A program made the translations under genes and the position numbers. Source: Simmondsia chinensis (lineage: Eukaryota; Streptophyta; Magnoliopsida; Caryophyllales; Simmondsiaceae). Taken from it: a stretch of DNA of 64,000 nt. The notes under the pieces were generated by a model. The model saw only the letters and a program-made list of their open reading frames with translations. It searched no databases and was not told the DNA's origin. Where the stretch lies: positions 12,453,346 to 12,517,345 of the forward strand of contig JAGTTD010000011.1 in the NCBI GenBank assembly GCA_018398585.1, read 5' to 3'. Shown piece after piece: positions 43,325 through 54,307 of the stretch (position 1 is the stretch's first letter; every line of letters starts with the position of its first letter).

Positions 43325-44731
43325 TGTTTTCATTATTCTGTTTGTAATTAAGTGTGACGTGGTTTCCATAAAATGACAACAAAAAAACGTGCAAAAGGGA
43401 CTCACCGCGTCTTGGGAGTGAGCCTAAATCCAAACTACACATCTTTGACCTCAACCGCTCACCATTTTTGAAGAAAAGGTTGTGATATTTTGGTGTATCT
43501 AACTTCGATCATACCGTGAATTCAGCTTATGCTACAATTAAGAAGACTTGGTTAAATATTTTTGTGGATTTTTAAATATATAGTAATAGAAAAGTAAAGG
43601 GATATGGACCTAACTCAAGTGGAAGTTACAGTGACGGAGCAGCGCTCACAGAAACCTTTCCTCATATACTTAAAAGTCAGGAAATGGGATGGAGACAAAC
43701 CCAAGAGCTCAGTAGTCTAATTACAAGCTCGAGTCAATTAGGTTTTTTAGCTTGGCACCCTTGACTTATAATAACTTAAATGAGTTTAGTCTGGCAAGAT
43801 TAAGAAGGAGAAAACCGTATTCAGGTTACTAGACTAGGACCAATGTAATCAAGGTCAAGCCTTGGCCGTGAAAGCTCTAATCAATAGTGCGAACCTAAGT
43901 TCACCTGACTTATCAAGAAATGGCGCTACTGTTAAGACAAACGCAATCAAGGTCAAGCCTTGACCATCAAAGCCTTAAACTAGGGCCTCAATTAACTCGT
44001 TGAAATTTAGTAATAGATCAAAATAGGAAGTTCATACTTGAAACCCGAAAGATTGTATTACTAAAGAAGCAAGTATAACAAGTTCTATGCTAAGTGAGCT
44101 ATGCTAAGTTACGCTACTCTTAAGAAAATGGCACAAGTGTGCTATAAAAAAAATTGAAGAATTTTTGTATTGAGTGTGTGTACTAATTTGGACTACAATG
44201 TGTACTAATTTGGACTGCAACATAGTTCCTTTATTTATAGACAAACTAAATAATGACTGCCCCCTGATTCCGTAGCATTTTCTCCCTACGTTTGGCCACT
44301 AAGCTCCTTCTTGTGCATTAATGATCGATGAATGTGTCCATGATTCATTTTTGGAGGGAATGACTTAGAGCCAACGTCCGAATTTCAAGTTTAAGCCCCC
44401 TCTAGAAGACCCGCATTCTCTTGGTTTAAGCTTAGTGTCCAAGTATCTGAAATTGCGCTCCAAGTAACTGTCTCGAGCTTGGAAACCACCTATCTTGAAA
44501 CCTTCTTGGATGCCCCTTGAGCTCGAGCTCCCTTGACCCTTCAACCATCTCGAGCCTCGAGTGTTTGATACCCTCATTAGAGTGATAATCTTCTCAAGAC
44601 GCTGGGCTTGAAACGCTGTTACTTCTGCACCTAAAGGCCTAATTCTCCTCGAGGAGGACTTCACGTGTTAAGCACGTGGTACTTTTCCCAAACGACATCA
44701 TCCCAGTTCCCTCGAATTTATGGTGTAAACA
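43325..44731 (-). repeat. 5' LTR of Tat element G
   Basis: About 1.4 kb. Minus strand starts TGTTTACACCATAAATTCG (44731) and ends GAATAATGAAAACA (43325). It shares long blocks with two further copies: 44732-45625 plus 53833-53881, and 54316-55492. Repeated CAATCAAGGTCAAGCC motifs occur near 43855 and 43950. Confidence 0.85.
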
Positions 44732-45625
44732 TCCTTGGCTTGTAATAACTCGAATGAGTTAGAGTTTGACAAGATTAAGATGGAGCAAACCGTATTTGGG
44801 ATACTGGATGGGGACCAATGCAATCAAGGTCAAATCCCTGGTTGTCAAAGCCCTAAAATAATAAATCAAACCTAAGTTCACCTGACTTATCAAGCAATGA
44901 CACCGGTGTTATGATCATTGCAATCAAGGTCAAGCCTTGGCCATTAAAGCCCTAAACCAATGCCCCAATTCATAACTTGTCTACTGTTGGAACATATTAA
45001 AACAAGAAGTTCACACCTAAAACCCGAAATGTTATATTCCCTTGGAAGAAAGAAAGTACAATGTACTCTACGCTATACTAAGCTAAGCTAAGTTACACTA
45101 CTCATAGATAAAAAGCATAAGTGTACTGTAAAGAAACTTGAAGAAGTTTTTATGGTGGTGGTGGACACTTTATAACGACAATAGTGTCTCTTAGAGACAC
45201 AAAACAATTGCTGCATCCTATTATCCTAGCATTTCCTTCCAACGTCTACCTCAATGCTTCTTTGGCGGCTAAATGGGTGTTGATCGTGCCCTGAAACGTG
45301 TGTTCAAGTGTCTTTCTAGAAGCCTCATGGCCGTATAAATTGCTGGAGCCCCTTCTAGATGCCCACGTCCCTTTAGATATACTTGAGGCCCACACCCTTA
45401 GAAATGTGCTGCAAATAACTGCCTCAAGCCTCAGAACAACCTATCTTACAGCCTTTTGGATAGTCCCTTGAGCTTGAGCCTTTTTCCCCATCAACCATCT
45501 TGAGCGGCTGACATCCCGTAAGGGATTTAACTCTTCAAGCAACTAGGCTCGAGACGCCGTTATCTTAGCATTTAAAGGCCTAACATACCTCGAGGACGCC
45601 CCATGTGACAAACACATGACCCTTA
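44732..45625 (-). repeat. 3' LTR of Tat element H, part 1
   Basis: Second copy of the Tat LTR, starting inside the LTR (CTTGGCTTGTAATAACTCG corresponds to 43763) directly at the outer end of the G LTR, so about 430 bp of its 3' end are missing. It is interrupted at 45621-45625 (CCTTA) by Copia F and ends at 53833-53881. No gene. Confidence 0.8.
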
Positions 45626-46565
45626 TGTAAGGAATAGTGTCCTGAAATCTAGATTTATTCTGAATATATTATTTTAATTAATAAATAAAATTGAATTTTT
45701 AGTCGTTTTCTAGTTAAATTTGTGTATGTGAGCATTTATATTGCATGTGATTTTCTTTTGGGAGACATCCATGAGATGGGTGTAGTCCTCATACTACAAT
45801 TTACAAGTTTGTTCTAAGTGGTTTATGAAACTAAGGCACAGATAGGCTTGGAATAAATGGTATGGATTGTTGTTTGAAAGACTTGCAGTCGAAGACAAGT
45901 TTGGACCACTTGTATGTTAAGACTATAACATGACACTTTAGATGACTTGTCTTGGTCATGATGTTCAAGTATAAATGAATTATTTAGTGAAGTGCGAGTC
46001 GGTAACTAATGGAGAAGCTGTGAGAAGGATAATGGTAGTGGTTAAATTTATCCTTTGTCATGGACATCTAGTGGAGGGATTGTTGTCATCAATACAGTCT
46101 ATTAGGGAGATATCAAATAGATAATTTAAGTTTGGAGTGCAATGAGATTTATTTAGTGGAATTAAGTATCATTAAATGGTAATTAAATTATTTCATGAGA
46201 TGATTAATTTAACCCATTTAGAGCTAGATTTAAATTGTCCTTGAGGTCCCTGCACAAGCCTCTGTATTTATTGCCATTAGAAAAATATTAAAGAATTCAT
46301 GAGATGAATTATTTATCCATAAGATGGGTAAACTTAATTTTGCCAAATATTATTCATGAGATGAATAAAAATTAAAAAATAAAATAATTTTGAAAAATTA
46401 AAATTCATAAGATGAATTTTTACATGTGGAAAACAAAGCAAAAAAAAAAAAAAAAAAAAAAAAAAACAAAACCGCGTCGCGATCTGCATGAACTGAAAAG
46501 TAAGAATCGGCGCGCGACGTCCATTATGGGTATCCGCGTCCCCAAGAGGGGACGAATCACGTGAA

Positions 46566-46727
46566 GACACGTGGCATGCGGTGACAGGCCAGAGCACGCA
46601 TGAGATGGATGTTGAAATGCAGCGTTTTAGTTGCTTTTTTAAACAATATGACGCGTTTTGTTTTAAACCGGGCAATCCCACATCGAAAAAATTGGACTTT
46701 TTTGCTCTTGTGTACTCCTATAAATAG
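46566..46727 (+). promoter_or_regulatory. U3 promoter of Copia F: G-box/ABRE and TATA box
   Basis: GACACGTGGC lies 143 bp upstream of CTATAAATAG. The same pair is in the 3' LTR (52946-52955 and about 53097-53105, TATA weakened) and, inverted, in J (60903-60912 and 60740-60749). CACGTGGC is the core bound by bZIP factors of the ABA/light G-box class, so stress- or hormone-responsive transcription is plausible; this is inferred from motif only. Confidence 0.65.
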
Positions 46728-47274
46728 AGTTGCTTATTCTGAGTTTTGGTATTTAGTTTTGAAACAAGTTTTAGGGTTTTTGAAAATTGTTTCAGAGACC
46801 TAATTGGAGAGCAAAATTTCAGTTAAAATTTTTCTTTCCTCGGTTTAATATTTTTCGGAGCCCACTTTCCGGCCAGTTCAAGGTCATTGTGTAGAAGATC
46901 GTGGGGTCTTGATTTTCTTGGTATTCTTTATAATTGGAGCAATTTCAGGTATGTTCTACTTTCTTTCGCTTTTAGTTTTTGCTTTTCTATTTATTTATAG
47001 TATTCGTTATTATGCCTGTTTAAATTTTTGTATTGTTATGAATGTATTAGAGTAAAAGACCTGTAGATTTAAATTAAGAATTAGATCCATTGATTTAAAT
47101 TATAAATTTAAGTCAGTGGATTTAAAATTAGGAAATTTAAATTGACCATAGGTTTGCAGTTATGAATTCTAAACTCGTTCTGCTGTGTAAACTTTTGGGA
47201 GAATTTTGAAATTCATCCCAATAACTGATATTTGGGCAAAGGGTTTATAGAGATAAACCTATTCCCGAGAACTC

Positions 47275-47514
47275 TCGCACGTGAAGTGTCACGAAGCGTG
47301 ACTCTCCGACTGGGGGCTTAGGTAGAGAGAAGAGTCTCCTACTTTAAGTGCTGTAATAGGTGCCTACTATTGTGACCATAGTTGAGAACTGTGCTCGCAC
47401 GTGAAGTGTCACGAAGCGTGACTCTCCGACTGGGGGCTTAGGTAGAAAGAAGAGTCTCCTACTTTAAGTGCTGTAATAGGTGCCTACTATTGTGACCATA
47501 GTTGAGAACTGTAA
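47275..47514 (+). repeat. 120-bp tandem duplication in F 5' LTR
   Basis: Two copies, each beginning TCGCACGTGAAGTGTCACG and ending GTTGAGAACTGT, that differ at one or two bases. Each contains the hairpin-forming GTCACGAAGCGTGAC (47288-47302 and 47408-47422) and a CACGTG. The 3' LTR, I and J have a single copy. Confidence 0.95.
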
Positions 47515-47571
47515 ACCCAATAGTCGGCATCAGGGTTTATTTTTCCAACAAAATTTATGTTTTTCTTAACA

Positions 47572-47590
47572 ATTGGTAGCAGAGCCAGCC
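47572..47590 (+). promoter_or_regulatory. Primer binding site of Copia F
   Basis: ATTGGTAGCAGAGCCAGCC follows the 5' LTR. It is the initiator-tRNA-Met type (TTGGTATCAGAGCC) with one change in the core. Confidence 0.85.
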
Positions 47591-49487
47591 TCTGATTACA
47601 TTCATAATATACATGACTAGGTATAACAAGATCGAAATAAATAGATTTGCAATTTAATAAAATACCGATTTTATTAAGAAGGAAAAACTTGTTTGAAATA
47701 GTGATTTAAATTGTTTAAATCATTAAAGTAGTTAATTGTTAATTAGAGTATTTTAAAGTATCGATTTAAATTGTTTAAATCGGTTAAAAGAGTTAATAGT
47801 TAACAAGGTTATTTAAAGTATCGATTTAAATTGTTTAAATTGGTTAAAAGATTTAATAGTTAACTAGGTTGTTTATAGTAACAATTTAAATTGTTTAAAT
47901 CGTTAATGAATTAATCGTTAATTCAAAATAACCTATAAATTTGCGATTGAGTTGTTCGTATAATAAAATTGTACGTTCTCAGTGATGATTTATGAAATTG
48001 GACAAAATTGATCTAATAAGATTAGATTCAAATATTTTTTTTTAACAATAATGGATAAAATTGATTAATGAAATTAGATTCAATTAATTTTTATGAAGTT
48101 GGATAAAATTGATCTAATAAGATTATATTCAAATTTTATGAAATAGGATAAAGTTGATCTAATGAAATTAGATTCAATTTTTTTTATAAAATTGGATAAA
48201 ATAGATCTAATGAGACTAGATTCAATTTATTTTAAAACTACATATTTTAATTTTAAAATAAAAAAATATTTTGTCAGCGGACGCTAACGTCAACAATTAA
48301 AAAGAAATTTTTAAAACAAGTTCCATTTTAATTTTTTTCAATTTTACTTTTGGGACGTGTAGACGTCAGTACTGATTTACATAATAATCATAAATTAATT
48401 ATTTTATTAATTAATTTTCTTTTAGAATGAGATTCTAAATTAGATTATGTGATAATATAAGTTGTGAATCAGTGTACTTTAAAGAAAAGTTATTTTAAAT
48501 TATTCTAGAATGAGATTCTAAAATAGACTATATGATAGTCTAAGTTATCTTTAATTTTAAAATAAAAGTTAAACTTTTTAAATTGAATTTTAGAATAAGA
48601 TTCTAAAAATAGACTATGGAATAGTATAAGCACAAAATTGCTATTGATTTTAAATAAAGTTATTTCTAATTTAATTTGGAATCAAAATTTTAAAAGTAGA
48701 TTATGTGATAATCTAAATCAAATATTGGTAGTTTTTTAATTAAAATTAATTAATTAATTTTATTGATTGGATTTTAGAATGAGATTCTGATGTAAGATTA
48801 TGAGATAATCTATACTATAAAACGTTAGTATTTTAAATAAATAAATTAATTAATTTCGCTTAATCTTAGAATGAGATTCTAAAGGGGATTATGAGATAAT
48901 CCAGGTTGTAAATGCAAGTTAATTAAAAGCCACTGGTTATAAAAATCAAGTGGGAGCGAGGTTTCACTTGTTTTAATCTCACGGTCTCCATTACCAGTCT
49001 AGAAGTATAGCAGACGGATAGACCTCTCTGCGGAGGATGTAGGTTTGCAAATTACAGGGTTAGACTTTTTTAGGATAAACCAAAGTGCAAAGAAGCGATG
49101 CGACCATGCTGCCGTGGAGTATTTCGTGTATTTGTATGGAGGTTTAGGTAATAGTTTACACTTGACTAGCGTGATGCATTAGCCTCCCAGAGGAGCTCTA
49201 TTGTGTCATGTTAGAGACTAAGGTAAAGTGGTGAGTTAATCATGTTTAGTAAAAGTTACAAGAAAATAGGTTAATTGAGAATAGTTCTCACCTGAACTAG
49301 CTTCGTGCGACCCCGCTGCCGGGGAGTAAGGAGTGGTGTGTTTGGTCATCATTGTATGCATGATAGTACAGTTTGGTGGATATTTTACTTATTGTGTATG
49401 CTAAATTGAAAGAATATATATCACTGCATTATACATGACTCATATAAGGTTTTTACACGATTGTTTGCATTTACTGTGTTTTTCAAA
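47591..49487 (+). repeat. Leader of Copia F with three tandem-repeat arrays
   Basis: No ORF; 1.9 kb, strongly AT-rich. Array 1: four units of exactly 60 bp (47701-47940), each starting GATTTAAATTGTTTAAATC or close. Array 2: about five units of 40-55 bp (47990-48235) built on TTGGATAAAATTGATCTAAT. Array 3: about six units at 80-97 bp spacing (48420-48905) built on TAGAATGAGATTCTAAA and GATTATGTGATAATCT, which is itself an inverted repeat. The last 550 bp resemble the leader of D. The same arrays, inverted, are at 58700-59990 in J. Confidence 0.85.
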
Positions 49488-50245
49488 ATGGATACGGCTG
49501 GTGAACTTCACTCGATTCTAATACATAATGCACTCAATAGACCAAATTACATTGCCTGGAAAAACAAGTTGGACTTAGTTATCACTCACAAGGGACTTGA
49601 GTTTCTTCTTACTGAAGCTTGTCCGCCAATGCCCACTACTAATTGCACAGCTATTGAAAAAGAGCGCTACGAACGCTGGCATGGGGCTAATGAGTTAGCC
49701 AAGTGCTATATATTGGCCTCAGTGTTAGAAGTGCTCAGGCATTAGATGCTTGAGGAACAAACAGCAGCTGAGATGATTGAACATTTGAAAGAAATGTTTG
49801 AGGAGCAATACAAAGTAGCGAGGCATGAACTCATAAAGAAGTTGCTCAACATGAGGATGTCCAAAGGAATACCAGTTGAGGAACACATCACGAATTTGAT
49901 GTCATGTTTTTCTGAATTGGAAATCCTCGGAGGTGAGTTTGATAGTCAAACAAAGCAGGATATCATCCTCAGTTATCTGTCCAGCTAATTCACTCAGTTC
50001 AGGCTAAATTTTTACATGAACAATGAAAAGTATTCACTACCTGAACTAATGAAGGAGTTGCAAGTAATAGAGGACTTGATGTGGGACACGAGGAGTTCCC
50101 ACAAATTAGGGATAAGCAATAGTCAGCAAGTCAAAGGAAAGTGTTTTTTTGGCGGAAAAATGGGCCACTAGAAAAGTGACTGCATTAAGAACTTAGTTGC
50201 ACTTCCTACAAAGACTATTAAGCCATCTGATGAAGGGAGCTCAAG
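49488..50245 (+). pseudogene. gag: Copia F gag
   Basis: Starts MDTAGELHSILIHNALNRPN, then YIAWKNKLDLVITHKGLEFL, the conserved YERWHGANELAKCYILASVL block, a stop at 49743, and in the same frame MIEHLKEMFEEQYKVARHEL, MSKGIPVEEHITNLMSCFSE and IILSYLSS with a second stop at 49986. A zinc-knuckle remnant KCFFGGKMGH-stop-KSDC (near 50140-50185) follows, with the second Cys changed to Gly. It is the capsid/nucleocapsid gene of a plant Copia element. Three in-frame stops and no frameshift suggest fairly recent inactivation. Confidence 0.9.
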
Positions 50246-50640
50246 CTAACTGAGGGGCTTCTTGATGGGAGCTGCACTTGATGGTCAGGGACAATACAAA
50301 AGTAATAGTCTTAGGAGTAGTAGGGGTTAGCTTAGTCTTTAGTGTTAGAGTTTCTGTTTTAAAAGGTTTTGTTTATTTATACCTGCATTGGACAGGAATT
50401 TGACTTATGTAGTTTGAAGAATAATTGTTATTCAGTTTGAATATGGTTGTGAACCTTTATTACAAGAAATAAAATTTTTTGTTTACTAAGGAACATGTGT
50501 TTATGATTTATTCATGCTTTTCTCCTTATATACGTGAACAATACGAAATACTTAGAGAAGAATTTTGCAAATTAACTACAAAAATAAAAAAACAAAATAG
50601 CGTTAAAAGGAAAATGACATAAATTCTGAATAGCTGGACA
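50246..50640 (+). other. Non-coding filler in place of Copia F protease-integrase-RT
   Basis: About 400 bp without Copia similarity or ORF, where protease, integrase and the start of RT should be. It contains CAAGAAATAAAATTTT (AATAAA-like) and AATACTTAGAGAAGAATTTTG. A related string (CAAAATACTTAGAGAAGG) occurs near 56098, next to the other Copia fragment, so the filler is shared by at least two derivatives. Origin unknown; it has the look of a transcript 3' UTR. Confidence 0.55.
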
Positions 50641-51611
50641 CAACTTAGGACATAGTGGATGCATTGGATTCACCTCTTGATAGGAACGAGAATGTTCCAG
50701 GTACACGAAAGCTTAGGTGTGGTGGGAGGATTGTCAGGACACCTGACAGGTTCATAGCGGGAGCCTTAGTGGTTCACTGTGGCATTGAATCTGATCCTTT
50801 TAACTACCATGAAGCAATTAAGTCTTATAGTTTTGAGCAATTGGTTAAACGAATCATGCGTGTACAAATGACATTAAGAGAAAGTAGTGACTTTCTTAGT
50901 ATTGTATGTCACCAATATGCTACTCATTGAGAATGATGTAGGGGTGTCATTAGCTGTAAAGACTTGGTTGTCATGATAGCTCAATATGAAAGACATAGGA
51001 GAAGCCAGCTTTACTCTTAGGATTAAGCTTCTGCGAGGTCATAAGAGTAGGATGTTGGATCTTCCCCTAGCCACTTATATTGACAAGACGTTGTCAAGGT
51101 ATAGCATAGAGTCCTTCTCTCTTTTGAGCAGTGTTCTAGGACACCTCAAGAGGAGGAGCAATTGAGGAATATTCCATATGCTTTGGCAGTGGGAGCCATA
51201 GGTATGCCATGTTGTGCACGAAACTTGATGTCTGCTATGCTATAGTATAGTAAACAGGTGTTAGTCTGACATGGGTCCAATGGACTAGGTGGCAGTGAAG
51301 TGTTTTCTCTAGTTCTTGGGAAGAACAAGAGATCCTATGCGGATCTTTCAAAGTGACGAGCTGGTTCTAGTTGGCTATACTGATTTAAGACTTCTAGTCA
51401 GATTAAAATGATAGATGTTCGACGTCTAAGCATGTCTTTACTCTTGGAGTGGGAGCCATTAGTGAGAGGACTGTCAAGCAGTATTGTATTGCTGACTTCA
51501 CAATAGAGTAATTGTGCTCACTAAGGGTTAGGCTCAGTAGACTTTTAGTTCAAACTTAAAAGGGGTGAGTATGAACTTTGTCATAATTTGGATTTAGGAC
51601 AAGTGGGAGAT
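50641..51611 (+). pseudogene. pol: Copia F RT/RNase H remnant and polypurine tract
   Basis: Begins with the segment before RT (RCGGRIVRTPDRFIAGALVV, DPFNYHEAIKS) then jumps to the end of RT (MTLRESSDFLSIVCHQYATH, equivalent to the strand leading into the active site). RNase H remnants follow (TPQEEEQLRNIPYALAVGAI near 51140; KRSYADLSK; AGSSWLY). Most of the RT core is deleted and stops are frequent. It ends TTTAGGACAAGTGGGAGATTG (51590-51611), the polypurine tract before the 3' LTR. Confidence 0.8.
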
Positions 51612-53827
51612 TGTTAGGAACAGTGTCCCGAAATCTAGATTTATTCTGGATATATTATTTTAATTAATAAATAAGATTGAAGTTCTAGTCGTTTCCTAGT
51701 TAAATTTGTGTATGTGAGCATTTATACTGCATGTGATTTTCTTTTGGGAGACATCTATGAGATGGGTGTAGTCCTCAGGCTATAATTTACATATTTGTTC
51801 TAAGTGGTTTATGAGACTAAGCCACAGATAGACTTGGAACTAATGGTATGAATTGTTGTTTCAAAGACTCCTAGTCGAAGACAAGTTTGGACTACTTGTA
51901 TGTTAAGACTATAACGTGACACTTTAGATGAATTGTCTTGGTCATATGGATGGAGATCCAAAAGTGTTAGGTTAGTGTGTTTAATAAGATTGACACACTG
52001 AATTGGACCATGTGGGTTACTTATTTCTAGATTACTATCGGAGATGAGTGATTCTCGTTATGCTGTTTGAACGGCGACTCTAAGTCCTGAGGGTATTTTG
52101 GACTAGTGCATAGAGCGTACACTACTTTGGTGTACTATAAGTAAGGTCTAAACGAATGACTAAAATCCCACGTACACTGGGTAGTGGCGTGAAGTGTGAC
52201 AAGGATCAGGTATTCAATAGAGAATCTACAGTCTCTTATGAGATACAGGTGTCCCCTTAGTTGATTGGCAAATATTTGAATAGTTCAGAAACTTTGGCCA
52301 AAGTATTCCAAGTATTTGACATTTGGAATTTATACTGTAAATATGTTCAAGTATAAATGAATTATTCAGTGAAGGGCGAGTCGGTAACTAATGGAGAAGC
52401 TGTGAGAAGGATAATGGTAGTGGTTATATTTATCCTTTATCATGGACATCTAGCGGAGGGGTTGTTGTCATCAATACAGTCTATTAGGGAGATATTGAAT
52501 AAATAATTTAAGTCTGGAGTGCAATGAGATTTATTTAGTGGAATTAAGTCTCATTAAATGGTAATTAAATTATTTTATGAGATGATTAATTTAACCCATT
52601 TGGAGCTAGATTTAAATTGTCCCCGAGGTCCCCGCACAAGCCTCTGTATTTATTGCCATTGAAAAAATATTAAAGAATTTATGAGATGAATTATTTATCC
52701 ATAAGATGGGTAAAGTTAATTTTGCCAAACATTATTCATGAGATGAATAAAAATTAAAAAAATTAAAAATAAAATAATTTTGAAAAATTAAAATTCATAA
52801 GATGGATTTTTACATGTGGGAAACAAAGCAAAAAAAAAAAAAAAAATCGCATCACGATCCGCGTCCCCAGGAAATAAATACAGAGGCTTATGCAGGACGT
52901 CCACTATGGGTATCCGTGTCCCCAGGCGGGGACGAATCACGCGAAGACACGTGGCACCCGGTGATAGGCCAAAGCATGCGTGAGCTGGACATTGAAATGC
53001 AACGTTTTAGTTGCTTTTTTAAACAATACGACGCGTTTTGTTTTAAACTGGGCAATCCCACATCGAAAAAATTCGATTTTTTCGCTCTGGTGTACTCTTA
53101 TAAATCTAGTTGCTTATTCTGAGGTTCGGTATTCATTTTTGAAACAAGTTTTAGGGTTTTTGAAAATTGTTTCAGAAACCTAATTGGAGAGAAAAATTTC
53201 CTTAAAAATTTTTCTTTCCTCAGTTTAATTTTTTTCGGAGCCCACCCTCCGGGCAGTTTGAGCTCATTGCGTAGAAGATCGTGGGGTCTCGATTTTCTTG
53301 GTATTATTTATAATTGGAGCAATTCCAGGTATGTGCTTCTTTCTTTCGCTTTTAGTTTTCGCTTTTCTATTTATTTATAGTATTCGTTATTATGCCTGTT
53401 TAAATTTTAGTATTGTTATGAATAAGTAAAAGGCCTATAGATCTAAATTAAGAATTTAGATCCTTTGATTTAAATTATGAATTTAAGTCAGTAGATTTAA
53501 AATTAGGAATTTTAAATCGACCCTAGGTTTAGAGTTATAAATTCTAAACCTGTTCTGCTGCGTAAACTTTAGGGAGAATTTTTGAAATTCATCCTAGTAG
53601 CCGGTATTAGGGCAAAAGGTTTATAGAGATAAACCTATTCCCGGGAACTCTCGCACGTGAGGTGTCACGAAGCGTGACTCTCCGATTGGGGGCTTAGGTA
53701 GAGAGAAGAGTCTCCTACTCTAAGTGCTCTAGTAGGTGCCTACTATTGTGACAATAGTTGAGAACTGTGAACCCAATAGTCGGCATCAAAGTTTATTTTT
53801 CTAACAAAATTCATATTTTTCCCAACA
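51612..53827 (+). repeat. 3' LTR of Copia F
   Basis: 2,216 bp, TGTTAGGAACAGTGTCC ... TTTCCCAACA, followed by the CCTTA target copy. It has the same layout as the 5' LTR, with one copy of the 120-bp unit (hairpin GTCACGAAGCGTGAC at 53664-53678) and splice-donor-like site at 53329. Confidence 0.95.
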
Positions 53828-53832
53828 CCTTA

Positions 53833-53881
53833 GTCTCGAAACAGCGTCTTCCCAACTCCCTCGAGTTTGGGGTGTAAAATA
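53833..53881 (-). repeat. 3' LTR of Tat element H, part 2 (LTR start)
   Basis: Remaining 5' end of the H LTR, cut off by Copia F: TCTCGAAACAGCG...GGGGTGTAAAAT, matching the G LTR end at 44680-44731. Confidence 0.85.
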
Positions 53882-54010
53882 ATTCCCCCTTTTAGCCATT
53901 GGTAATTTTAGATTTCCAACGGGTAAACATCTACCTGATTTGACCTTCAACGAGTACAAGAGCTCTAGAGAGTACTGTTTGTCATTTAAGCTTCCTTTGT
54001 TCTTGCGTGT

Positions 54011-54020
54011 CTATAAATAT
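54011..54020 (+). promoter_or_regulatory. Plus-strand TATA box antisense to Tat element H
   Basis: TCTATAAATA, a full TATA consensus, about 150 bp upstream of the ATG at 54170 and oriented away from the 3' LTR into the element, opposite to H transcription. Distance leaves a plausible 5' UTR of about 120 bp. Confidence 0.55.
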
Positions 54021-54169
54021 ACCAGTTAGAGCTTCGAAATTCTTTTTTGTTTCTATGTGCTCTCTCTCCATTGTAATCAAGGGCTTTAACACTTGCTTCC
54101 AGCTATCGAATCTTGGTTCTTCTGGCTCATTCCATTCTTAGAGCTTGAGTTTCTTTCAAACCATAGAAA

Positions 54170-54307
54170 ATGGCTCAAATCACCCACACTCTTTATGTCC
54201 TTATTCCTAAGGTTGATATCTATGCAGAGCTCTTGATGTGTTTGGCCCAATCGAATGAAGAGGATCCCTTTTGGATGTCTGAAAAAGGATCTTTCTCTGT
54301 CCTATAA
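54170..54307 (+). CDS. Short antisense ORF, possible 5' end of a Tat-element antisense gene
   Basis: 45 codons, starting MAQITHTLYVLIPKVDIYAE in an AAAATGGC context and ending at a stop right where the internal deletion meets the second LTR. It lies on the strand opposite to H, between pol and the 3' LTR, where several Tat-lineage elements (Grande, Retand-like) are known to carry an extra gene in antisense. I infer that this is the truncated N-terminus of such a gene. No domain is recognisable at this length and a chance ORF is possible. Confidence 0.4.
   Translation: MAQITHTLYVLIPKVDIYAELLMCLAQSNEEDPFWMSEKGSFSVL

Larger units (their letters stand above)
37901..44731 (-). mobile_element. Tat-type Ty3/gypsy element G (3'-truncated)
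   Basis: Minus-strand element with 5' LTR (43325-44731), primer site, gag, protease and the start of RT. The rest of pol and the 3' LTR are missing because the sequence stops at the junction with Copia D (about 37900). Gag and RT motifs (PYPNYIDRDYPFPRGYKIP, VDNGATINILP, VFIDDIVLKSKS) and the primer site belong to the Tat lineage (Ogre/Retand/Grande relatives). Many stops and frameshifts. Confidence 0.85.
45626..47571 (+). repeat. 5' LTR of Copia F
   Basis: TGTAAGGAATAGTGTCC ... CTTAACA. Contains G-box/ABRE-like GACACGTGGC (46566-46575), TATA box CTATAAATAG (46718-46727), splice-donor-like CAG/GTATGT (46946-46954), and a 120-bp tandem duplication (47275-47514). A poly(A) run of about 27 lies at 46440. 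Confidence 0.95.
45626..53827 (+). mobile_element. Copia element F (non-autonomous, 8.2 kb)
   Basis: Complete plus-strand element with LTRs 45626-47571 and 51612-53827 and target duplication CCTTA (45621-45625 and 53828-53832). Primer site, long repeat-rich leader, gag, a non-coding filler, a remnant of RT-RNase H, polypurine tract. Protease, integrase and most of RT are deleted. The 5' LTR is shorter because about 400 bp present in the 3' LTR (51950-52345) are missing from it near 45970, partly offset by a 120-bp duplication. It interrupts an LTR of Tat element H. D, I and J are relatives. Confidence 0.95.

Noticed and set aside
47701..48910. CRISPR-like or satellite array
   Set aside because: Units are contiguous without unique spacers, AT-rich, and lie in a retrotransposon leader of a plant; a CRISPR array is excluded.
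50655..50930. Possible small host gene of 91 codons
   Set aside because: GGRIVRTPDRF and DPFNYHEA are the segment before RT in Copia elements, and the ORF lies inside element F.
54170..54307. Host exon rather than element ORF
   Set aside because: No splice sites or domain support; location between polypurine tract and deletion junction of H favours an element origin. Kept only as a low-confidence CDS.
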